Shown here piece after piece: positions 44,234 through 51,587 of a DNA stretch of 64,000 nt (positions within the stretch are counted from its first letter, which is position 1; the number at the start of each line of letters is the position of its first letter). Below the pieces are notes generated by a model, which was not told the DNA's origin, made no database searches, and saw only the letters and a program-made list of their open reading frames with translations. The translations under genes and the position numbers were made by a program. Source of the DNA: Acidovorax sp. (lineage in GTDB: Bacteria; Pseudomonadota; Gammaproteobacteria; Burkholderiales; Burkholderiaceae_C); NCBI RefSeq assembly GCF_027492855.1, contig NZ_JAPUDY010000026.1:42319-106318 (forward strand), written 5' to 3'.

Positions 44234-47203
44234 TCAAGCGCGTTCCACGTTGCAGATCGTGGTCTTGGTTTCTTGCATCATGGTCACGCTGTCGTAGCCA
44301 TACGTCGTTGCGGTGTTGACGGCCTCGCCACGCACCACGGGCGCTGCGCCCTTGGGGTAGTAGGCGAGCAAATCCGCACCCTGCCAGCGGCCCGAGAAGT
44401 GGAAGGGCATCCACACGGTATCGGGGGCCACGCGCTCGGTGACCAGCGCCTGCACATTGATGCGCGCACCCGTGGGCGAGCTCAGCCACACGCGCTCGCC
44501 GTTGCGAATGCCACGATCGGTGGCCGTCTTGGGGTTGATCTCGACGAACGACTCCTGTTGCAGTTCGGCCAGCCAGGGGTTGGACCGCGTCTCTTCGCCG
44601 CCGCCCTCGTACTCGACCAGGCGACCCGAGCTCAGGATGAGCGGGAATTTCTCGTAGGCCTTGTCGGCCACGTTCTTCTCCTGCACGCTCTTATAGAGCG
44701 TGGGCAGGCGCCAGAAGGCCTTCTTGTCGTCGTGCGTGGGGTACTTGGCGACCAGCTCAGGCTTGGTGCCGTACAAAGGCTCACGGTGCTGCGGGATGGC
44801 ATCGGGGAAGTTCCAGACCACGGCCCGCGCCTTGGCATTGCCGAAGGGGTGGCAGCCGTGCTTCATGGCCACGCGAATGATGCCCCCCGAGGAATCGGTC
44901 TTCCAGTTCTTGCCTTCGGCCTTGGCCTTCTCGGCGTCGCTGAGGTCGTCCCACCAGCCCAGCTTTTTAAGCAGCACGTGGTCGAACTCGGGATAGCCGG
45001 TGGTGATTTCAGCGCCCAGCGAGTGCGAGCCATCTTCGGCCAGCAGGTTGACGCCATCTTTCTCCACACCGAAGTTGGCGCGGAAGTTGCCACCGCCGTC
45101 CATCACGTGCTTGGATGTGTCGTACAGGTTGGAAGAACCAGGGTGCTTGAGCTCGGGTGTGCCAAAACATGGCCATGGCAGGCCGAAGTAGTCGCCCGTG
45201 AAGTCGTAGCCCGTTTCCTTGTCTTTACCGCCCTTGGCCTTCAAGGTTTTCACGTCGAACACGTTCATGTTCTTCATGTGCGCCTTCAGACGCTCAGGGC
45301 TTTGGCCGGTGTAGCCAATGGTCCAAACCGACTTGTTGATTTCGCGCAGAATGTCCTCGACCATGGGCTCGTCCATGCCCTTGACCTTCTGCATCTTGTA
45401 GTTCTTGGACAGCTCGGCAGCAAAGCCGAGCTTCTCGGCGAACTGGTGCATGATCATGTGGTCCGAGCGGCTTTCCCACAGCGGCTCGATCACTTTTTCG
45501 CGCCACTGAATGGAGCGATTGGACGCCGTACACGACCCGCTGGTCTCGAACTGCGTGGCCGCAGGCAGCAGGTACACAGCGCGGTTGGGGTTCAAGTCTT
45601 CGGCTTTGCCCGGCATGGCGGCCATGGCGGCGGTGGCGGATGGGTAAGGGTCCACCACCACCAGCAAGTCCAGCTTGTCCATGGCGCGCTTCATTTCCAG
45701 GCCACGGGTTTGCGAGTTGGGCGCATGGCCCCAGAAGAACACGCCGCGCAGGTTGGAGTCCTGGTCGATGAGCTCGTTGTTCTCCAGCACACCATCAATC
45801 CAGCGCGAAACGGTGATGCCGTTCTTGGACATCATCGCGGGCGTTGCGTACTGCTTTTTGATCCACTCAAAATCCACACCCCACGCAGCGGCGAAGTGTT
45901 TCCACGAACCTTCGGCCAGGCCGTAGTAGCCGGGCAGCGAATCAGGGTTGGGGCCCACGTCGGTGGCGCCTTGCACGTTGTCGTGCCCACGGAAGATGTT
46001 GGTGCCGCCGCCGCTCTTGCCCACATTGCCCAGCGCCAATTGCAAGATGCACGATGCGCGCACCATGGCATTGCCGATGGTGTGCTGGGTCTGGCCCATG
46101 CACCACACGATGGTGCCAGGGCTGTTGTCATGCAGCATCTTGGCGACCTTGAGCATTTGCGCTTCCTTGACGCCGCAGGCCTCTTCCACCTTGTCGGGTG
46201 TCCACTTGGCCAGCACGTCCTCGCGCACCTTTTCCATGCCATAGACACGGTCGTGGATGTACTTCTTGTCTTCCCAGCCGTTCTTGAAGATGTGGTACAG
46301 CAGGCCGAAGAGGAATGGGATGTCGGTGCCCGAGCGGATGCGCACGTACTCGTCGGCCTTGGCGGCCGTGCGGGTGAAACGCGGGTCCACCACAATCATC
46401 TTGCAACCGGTTTCCTTGGCATGCAGCATGTGCAGCATGCTCACCGGGTGGGCCTCGGCGGCGTTGGAGCCAATGTACAGGGCGACCTTGCTGTTTTGCA
46501 TGTCGTTGTACGAATTGGTCATGGCGCCGTAGCCCCATGTGTTGGCCACACCGGCCACGGTGGTGGAGTGGCAGATGCGCGCCTGGTGGTCGCAGTTGTT
46601 GGTGCCCCAGAAGCTCACGAACTTGCGCAGCAGATAAGCCTGCTCGTTGTTGTGCTTGGACGAGCCAACAAAGTACACGCTGTCAGGGCCGCTGGCCTTG
46701 CGCAGCTCCTGCATCTTGGCGGTGATCTCGTTCAGCGCCGTGTCCCAGCTGATGCGCTCGTACTTGCCGTTGACGAGCTTCATGGGGTAGCGCAGGCGGT
46801 ATTCGCCATGGCCGTGCTCGCGCAGCGCAGCGCCCTTGGCGCAGTGGGCGCCCAGGTTGATGGGCGAATCGAACACAGGCTCCTGGCGCACCCACACGCC
46901 GTTTTCGACCACAGCATCGACCGCGCAGCCCACCGAACAGTGGCTGCAGATGGTGCGGCGCACTTCGATCTTGCTGTCGCCGATACCGACCTTGGCGCCT
47001 TCAGCGGCGTTGGATTTTTTGACCAGCGTCAGTTGCGACGCAGCAATGCCGACGCCCACACCCAGGCCAGAGCGGCGCAGGAAGGAGCGCCGGTCCATGG
47101 TGGGCAGGGCCTGCGACAGGCCACGGCGCAGGCTGTGGACAAAAGGAGAGGCAGACGCCGAAACGGCCTGCGCAGCGTGGGAGGACTTTTTGGTGAGCAA
47201 CAT
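44234..47203 (-). CDS. fdhA: Formate dehydrogenase catalytic (alpha) subunit, molybdenum/tungsten enzyme
   Basis: A 989-aa bis-MGD oxidoreductase oxidising formate to CO2 on the periplasmic side. A twin-arginine signal RRSFLRRSG starts at residue 38; ATG 47098 (MDRRS) would be a more usual start. The proximal [4Fe-4S] cluster uses Cys86, Cys89, Cys93 and Cys121. The active-site residue is Cys211 in DHQARICHS, where E. coli enzymes have selenocysteine, so no SECIS element is needed. It is followed by fdhB and preceded by a TAT-target peptide. Confidence 0.96.
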   Translation of the reverse strand: MLLTKKSSHAAQAVSASASPFVHSLRRGLSQALPTMDRRSFLRRSGLGVGVGIAASQLTLVKKSNAAEGAKVGIGDSKIEVRRTICSHCSVGCAVDAVVENGVWVRQEPVFDSPINLGAHCAKGAALREHGHGEYRLRYPMKLVNGKYERISWDTALNEITAKMQELRKASGPDSVYFVGSSKHNNEQAYLLRKFVSFWGTNNCDHQARICHSTTVAGVANTWGYGAMTNSYNDMQNSKVALYIGSNAAEAHPVSMLHMLHAKETGCKMIVVDPRFTRTAAKADEYVRIRSGTDIPFLFGLLYHIFKNGWEDKKYIHDRVYGMEKVREDVLAKWTPDKVEEACGVKEAQMLKVAKMLHDNSPGTIVWCMGQTQHTIGNAMVRASCILQLALGNVGKSGGGTNIFRGHDNVQGATDVGPNPDSLPGYYGLAEGSWKHFAAAWGVDFEWIKKQYATPAMMSKNGITVSRWIDGVLENNELIDQDSNLRGVFFWGHAPNSQTRGLEMKRAMDKLDLLVVVDPYPSATAAMAAMPGKAEDLNPNRAVYLLPAATQFETSGSCTASNRSIQWREKVIEPLWESRSDHMIMHQFAEKLGFAAELSKNYKMQKVKGMDEPMVEDILREINKSVWTIGYTGQSPERLKAHMKNMNVFDVKTLKAKGGKDKETGYDFTGDYFGLPWPCFGTPELKHPGSSNLYDTSKHVMDGGGNFRANFGVEKDGVNLLAEDGSHSLGAEITTGYPEFDHVLLKKLGWWDDLSDAEKAKAEGKNWKTDSSGGIIRVAMKHGCHPFGNAKARAVVWNFPDAIPQHREPLYGTKPELVAKYPTHDDKKAFWRLPTLYKSVQEKNVADKAYEKFPLILSSGRLVEYEGGGEETRSNPWLAELQQESFVEINPKTATDRGIRNGERVWLSSPTGARINVQALVTERVAPDTVWMPFHFSGRWQGADLLAYYPKGAAPVVRGEAVNTATTYGYDSVTMMQETKTTICNVERA

Positions 47204-47217
47204 GGAACGCCCCGCTG

Positions 47218-47430
47218 TCAGAGTTGGGTGGTTTTGTAGTACTGCTTGACGTGGGCAGACAGGTGGTAGCCACCACCCTTTTCTGGCGCCACGCGGGCAG
47301 GCTCAGACACCGTGGCATCAGAGGGAACAACCTGGGGGAGAGCCACGACGGCTGCGGCAGCAGCCCCTACGGTGGCGGCACCGGAAAAGAAGCTCCGGCG
47401 TGAGGAAGAATTTGGCTGGCGGTTCTGCAT
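47218..47430 (-). CDS. Formate dehydrogenase region TAT-target small protein
   Basis: A 70-aa protein consisting mostly of a twin-arginine signal (SSRRSFFSGAATVGAAAAAVVAL) and a short tail ending GGGYHLSAHVKQYYKTTQL. It matches the small TAT-target family found next to fdhA in many proteobacteria. It may be a tiny partner of the exported enzyme. It stops 14 bp before the fdhA start. The 148-bp gap upstream probably carries the promoter of the membrane formate dehydrogenase genes. Confidence 0.88.
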   Translation of the reverse strand: MQNRQPNSSSRRSFFSGAATVGAAAAAVVALPQVVPSDATVSEPARVAPEKGGGYHLSAHVKQYYKTTQL

Positions 47431-47578
47431 GCTTGTCTCCAGAATGGCTGGCAGCTATGAAACGTAATTCATACGAGTCTATGTCAGTGTGTAAAAGCCT
47501 GCAATCGCGCTTTACACCTCCCACTAATGCACTCATCTTTTATAGCGCCCGCATCAGGGTTTCTGCGGACCTTTGAGG

Positions 47579-48214
47579 TCACTCCATCATGTCGAATCCC
47601 TGGGTCTCCACCGATACAAAGGCCCGTGTGAACTGGGCCAATGCGGCATAAAAACGGGCCTGTGGATGGGCCTGCAAGGCATCACACAACAACAGCACCC
47701 AGGGCTGCAGATGTGTGGCAAAAAAGTCGCGCTGATTCGTAAGGTTGCAGACAGCTACATCGTCACCCGCAATCAGGTAGCGCATCACCTCACACAGATA
47801 GGCAATATGGTCCTCGGTTTCGGGCATGGTGTCGCCACGCGCCAGCCCCCATCGGTCCAGGTCGGTGCGCAGCCGGGCCAGTGGTTTTTCATTCAAAAAG
47901 CCACTCAGATAATGCGACCCGTACAGGTACACCTCGGGCTTGCCCACGCCACCGAAAAGGCGATCGAACTCCTGCGTGATGACCGCCCCATCCAATGCGC
48001 GGGCAGTGCCCACCAGTTGTTGCCAGGGCTCTTGCAAAAAACCGCCCTCGGCGGGTGCCTCGGTCACCGCCACGCGCAGGGCTGACAGCAGCTCGGGGTC
48101 GGGCGCGGCGTAGTACAGCTGCGACAACAGGCCATAGAGTTCGGCGCGCGCGGTTTCTTCGTCCAGCGCGGAGCTGCCGCCGGGCGGCGTCAAAGAAGCA
48201 GGTTGGGCGCTCAC
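47579..48214 (-). CDS. TorD-family molybdoenzyme assembly chaperone
   Basis: A 211-aa helical protein of the TorD/DmsD family, which binds molybdoenzyme signal peptides and helps cofactor loading. Recognisable stretches are ARAELYGLLSQLYYAAP near the start, EFDRLFGGVGKPEVYLYGSHYLSG in the middle, and EDHIAYLCEVMRYLI with FFATHLQPW. The start is GTG 48214, which overlaps the polyferredoxin stop by 4 bp; an open frame continues far upstream but inside that gene. Most likely it serves FdhA. Confidence 0.9.
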   Translation of the reverse strand: MSAQPASLTPPGGSSALDEETARAELYGLLSQLYYAAPDPELLSALRVAVTEAPAEGGFLQEPWQQLVGTARALDGAVITQEFDRLFGGVGKPEVYLYGSHYLSGFLNEKPLARLRTDLDRWGLARGDTMPETEDHIAYLCEVMRYLIAGDDVAVCNLTNQRDFFATHLQPWVLLLCDALQAHPQARFYAALAQFTRAFVSVETQGFDMME

Positions 48215-50316
48215 AGGTCGGTCACTTTCGTTTCGCTTTGGGAGGAATACAGGTCGATCACACGGCAGTCGCTGCACATCTTCAGGCGCTCCAGCGCATC
48301 GCCCTGGAACATGGCATGGCCCGAGAGCTTGCCCAGCATGGCCTCGATGGCCTTCACCGTGCCAAAAGGTTTGCTGCAGCGCACGCAGGCCCAGGGCTTG
48401 GCCTCGTTCAGCACGCGCAGTTGCGCACGCTCGGGCGTCAGCAGCAGGCGCGGTTGCAAGGTGATGGCGTCTTCGGGGCAGGTGGTGGCGCACAGGCCGC
48501 ACTGCACGCAGTTCTTTTCGATGAAGCGCAGTTGGGGCAACTGGGGGTTATCTTGCAGCGCGCTGGCGGGGCAGGCGCTCACACAGCTCAGGCACAGGGT
48601 GCAGCGGTCTTTGTTGACCTCAATGGCGCCCAGTGGCGCGCCAGCAGCAGGCAAGGCAATGGCCTCGGGCCGGTCGGCCACCGGCATCGGGGCCTGCTCG
48701 ATGAGGTGATCGATCGCCATCTCCAACGTGCTGCGCTTTTCTTGCGCCACGGCAAAACGCGCGGCCACGGCGGGGGTCTTCTGGCGGGTCTGGCCCAGGG
48801 CCTGCAGCGCGGCATCCAGCTCGGTGGGGTGCGTGGCGCGCAGCATTTGCAGATGCGTGCCGGTGTAGCCCAGGCCACGCAAGATGGCTTGCGCCACATC
48901 CATCTGCGCCTGCAGGCCATCGAGGTACTGCGGCGCCTCTTCGTGCGTGGCCAGCACCACCACTTGCGACGCGCCATAGGCCACGGCGCTGAGCCACAGG
49001 TCCACCCCCGTGCTGGCGGTGTGCCACAGCGCCACCGGAATCACGTTGGCGGGCACGCCGTGCGCCAGCTTCAGTTGGGCAGCACGCCCCAGTTCTTCCA
49101 CCAGCGCCTGGCCGCGCTCTTGGCTGTGCAGCAGAAGCACGGCATCTTTGCCGCCTGCGGCGGTGTAGGTGGACAGCAGGGTTTTGAGCTTGGTGCCCTG
49201 GTTCGTGGCGCTAGGGTAGGCATAGGTCAGCGCGCCCGTGGGGCACACGGTGGTGCAGGCGCCGCAGCCCACGCACAAATTGGGGTTGACGACGATGCGC
49301 TGGCGGCCCTTGTCGCTGCTGATCGCCTCGGCTGAGCAGATGTCCACGCAAGCGTTGCAGCCCACAGTGGCGTTACGGCTGTGGGCGCAGAGCTTTTGCT
49401 TGTAGGCAAAGAACTTGGGCTTCTCGAACTCCCCCACCAGCTCGCGCAGCTTGAGCAGAGCCGACAGGTCGCGCCCGTCCCAGCGGAAGTAGCCCTGCGG
49501 CAGCGCGTGCTGCAAGAAGGTGGGCGTGGCGGTGGCCGAGCGCAGGTCCAGCACCAGGTCAAAGCGCTCAGTCTGCGCGGTGGCCTCGCGGGTGAAGTCG
49601 ATGGCACCGGCCACCTGGCACACCTTCACGCAGGAGCGGTGCGACTGGCAGGCCGCCAGGTCGATTTGGTAGTCGAGGCCAATCGCGTTTTCAGGGCAGG
49701 CGGCCACACAGGCATTGCAGCGCGTGCACAGATCAAGGTCGATGGGGTTGTCGGCCGCCCATTCCAGCTCGAACGCGCCCAACCAGCCCGTAAGGCCGGT
49801 GATGCGCCCGCCCAGCACGGGGTAGCGCCGGGCCTGGGCGCCACCGGCATTGCCAGGGCCTTGGGTGAACAGCGTGACATCAAGCACATCCGACACCAGG
49901 GCTGCCGCCTGCTCGGCCTGGTCGAGCGGGCCGATGATGAGCAAACGGCCTGCACTCTTGTAGGTGACCGTGGGCACGGGCTCCGGATCGGGCAGGCGCG
50001 CGGCCGCCAACAATGCGGCGATCTTGGGGCTGGCCTTGGCGGCATCGCGGCTCCAGCCGCCGGTTTCGCGGATGTTGACAAAGCGGATGGGCGACACCGC
50101 GCCCTCGGTTTGCTGGCCCAGGTCGCCAAAAAGGCGTTGTTCCTGGGTGCAGGCCACCACCACATCCTGCCCGGACTGGATGGCTTTTTGAAACGACCCC
50201 GCGTCGCGCCGACACAGGGTGGAGTGAAGGGTCAGGTCTTCATGCAGCGCCTCGCCCAACGCTTTGGCGTTGAGGGGCATCGTCTGGTTGCAGTCGCAAA
50301 GGAGCGTCGTGGTCAT
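48211..50316 (-). CDS. Polyferredoxin of the formate dehydrogenase cluster
   Basis: A 701-aa cytoplasmic iron-sulfur protein with several CxxCxxCxxxCP motifs: CTRCNACVAACP, CVGCGACTTVCP, CTLCLSCVSACP and CVQCGLCATTCP, plus CNACVDIC and other Cys groups (CDCN near the N-terminus, CVRC and CSDC near the end). This is the 4Fe-4S protein typically found with DUF3305 and DUF3306 genes in formate dehydrogenase loci. A role in electron supply or cofactor maturation is inferred. ATG 50316 lies inside the DUF3306 gene, giving a 77-bp overlap. Confidence 0.87.
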   Translation of the reverse strand: MTTTLLCDCNQTMPLNAKALGEALHEDLTLHSTLCRRDAGSFQKAIQSGQDVVVACTQEQRLFGDLGQQTEGAVSPIRFVNIRETGGWSRDAAKASPKIAALLAAARLPDPEPVPTVTYKSAGRLLIIGPLDQAEQAAALVSDVLDVTLFTQGPGNAGGAQARRYPVLGGRITGLTGWLGAFELEWAADNPIDLDLCTRCNACVAACPENAIGLDYQIDLAACQSHRSCVKVCQVAGAIDFTREATAQTERFDLVLDLRSATATPTFLQHALPQGYFRWDGRDLSALLKLRELVGEFEKPKFFAYKQKLCAHSRNATVGCNACVDICSAEAISSDKGRQRIVVNPNLCVGCGACTTVCPTGALTYAYPSATNQGTKLKTLLSTYTAAGGKDAVLLLHSQERGQALVEELGRAAQLKLAHGVPANVIPVALWHTASTGVDLWLSAVAYGASQVVVLATHEEAPQYLDGLQAQMDVAQAILRGLGYTGTHLQMLRATHPTELDAALQALGQTRQKTPAVAARFAVAQEKRSTLEMAIDHLIEQAPMPVADRPEAIALPAAGAPLGAIEVNKDRCTLCLSCVSACPASALQDNPQLPQLRFIEKNCVQCGLCATTCPEDAITLQPRLLLTPERAQLRVLNEAKPWACVRCSKPFGTVKAIEAMLGKLSGHAMFQGDALERLKMCSDCRVIDLYSSQSETKVTDL

Positions 50317-50980
50317 TGTGGCTGTGGCTGGCTGGCATGGCCGCCACGTCCCCGGCAGGGGAGCAGGCGGCCACCTCAGGCTCGCTGGAGGAAGCGCTAG
50401 GAATAGCGTTGCATACCCCGGACTGTGCCACGTCTGCGGCACCATCCGCCTCCGCATCATCCCGAGGCTGAGTGGCAGCCGGGGCTATTGCCTGCGCGCC
50501 GTCCGGCAGGGGCTCTAGCGCGTCCTCTGCAGGCTTCTTCTCGTGGTCGAAAAAACCCATGGTGTGGGCGCTGGCGATCTTGCGCAACATGCCTTCCGGC
50601 AGCGGGTCGGGCTGGGTGTAGTCGCCCACGTAGATATCCAGGCCGTCCATCACGTTGAAATGGGGGTCGGCAAAGAGTTTTTTCATCGCCAGGTTGCGCA
50701 CCTCGGGCGATACCGCACGGTCCACAAAGGGCTTGAAGTCTGACGCGGGTGTAAGGGCCTGGGCGTCTGACAAAGTAGGCGCTGGCAGCGCATCCACCAC
50801 CGGGGCGCCGTCACCGGAAGCTGGCTGCGCGGCATCCTGCGCCCCCGCCGCCAGGGGTGTGGCCGCTGCGGGTGCCGGTACAGGTGCTTTTACGGCAGGC
50901 GCTGGCGGCTCTTTGACCGGCTTGCCTGCCAGCACATCCTGCTTGCGGCGCGACCAGCGCCCAAGGAATCCGTCAGCCAT
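50240..50980 (-). CDS. DUF3306 protein
   Basis: A 246-aa protein of the DUF3306 family. The conserved N-terminus FLGRWSRRKQDVLAGK and the middle block DFKPFVDRAVSPEVRNLAMKKLFADPHFNVMDGLDIYVGDY are clear. An Ala/Pro-rich linker lies between, and the C-terminal 80 residues are acidic and His-rich (SHSHNDHD), possibly metal binding. ATG 50980 matches the family start. It overlaps DUF3305 by 8 bp. Function unknown, but it is tied to formate dehydrogenase loci. Confidence 0.88.
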   Translation of the reverse strand: MADGFLGRWSRRKQDVLAGKPVKEPPAPAVKAPVPAPAAATPLAAGAQDAAQPASGDGAPVVDALPAPTLSDAQALTPASDFKPFVDRAVSPEVRNLAMKKLFADPHFNVMDGLDIYVGDYTQPDPLPEGMLRKIASAHTMGFFDHEKKPAEDALEPLPDGAQAIAPAATQPRDDAEADGAADVAQSGVCNAIPSASSSEPEVAACSPAGDVAAMPASHSHNDHDAPLRLQPDDAPQRQSVGRGAA

Positions 50981-51539
50981 GGCCGCCTCCCCCTGTACCG
51001 CCACCGCGCAGTTTCTCGGTGGACACCGAGGCCGGGTTGCCAAACCGGTCCTGCAGCGACCGGAAGCTGTCGGGGCGCTTACGGCGCTTGGGCTCGGGCT
51101 GGTAGTGCTCGGCCACGAAGGCGCGCAGGGCCTCCACCACCTCGGGGGCAGCGGGCACCTGCTCGACGGTTTCCTGCGCGTCCAGCCAGCGACCAGCGTC
51201 GTGGTAGCTCAGGCTCACGGCCACGGGGCGGGCCAGCGGGATCTCGCCGGTACCGGTGTCTTCATCGCGGCGCCACATCACAAACCAGCAGGGCGCGGGC
51301 GAGGTGAGGTTGAGGTGGTAGCCCTCGGCGTCGTCGCGGAACAGTTCGACGCGAAAGCCCGGAAACAGCCAGCGCTGTTCGCGCTCGTCATTGAGCAACT
51401 GGCGCGGCGCGGTGCCAAAGGCGGGCTGGTCGATGACCACCTCGGCCAGCGACCAGCGCCAGGGCTGCCAGCGGTTGTCGATGTGCTCGCACCGCATGGT
51501 CACGGCAACGTCGGTGTAGGGGCGCTCTGTCATGGGCAC
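50973..51539 (-). CDS. DUF3305 protein
   Basis: A protein of about 188 residues in the DUF3305 family. It has a small beta-rich domain (CEHIDNRWQPWRWSLAEVVI, WLFPGFRVELFRDDAEGYHLNLTSPAPCWFVMWR) and a basic C-terminal tail (PKRRKRPDSFRSLQDRFG). ATG 51533 is also in frame. Together with DUF3306 and the polyferredoxin it forms a conserved trio in formate dehydrogenase clusters of proteobacteria. It probably acts in assembly; no catalytic motif is seen. Confidence 0.88.
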   Translation of the reverse strand: MPMTERPYTDVAVTMRCEHIDNRWQPWRWSLAEVVIDQPAFGTAPRQLLNDEREQRWLFPGFRVELFRDDAEGYHLNLTSPAPCWFVMWRRDEDTGTGEIPLARPVAVSLSYHDAGRWLDAQETVEQVPAAPEVVEALRAFVAEHYQPEPKRRKRPDSFRSLQDRFGNPASVSTEKLRGGGTGGGGHG

Positions 51540-51587
51540 CCACTTTACCCCGGCATGCGGCCACGCGCGGCAATACCCGCAAAGCCC

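Noticed and set aside
44234-47203. Selenocysteine at the formate dehydrogenase active site
   Set aside because: The codon at position 211 of fdhA encodes Cys, and fdsA likewise has Cys411; there is no in-frame TGA.
44003-47239. A 1078-codon open frame on the plus strand
   Set aside because: It lies opposite fdhA and results from strong GC bias at third positions; its translation is low-complexity and His/Val/Gly-rich, without family features.
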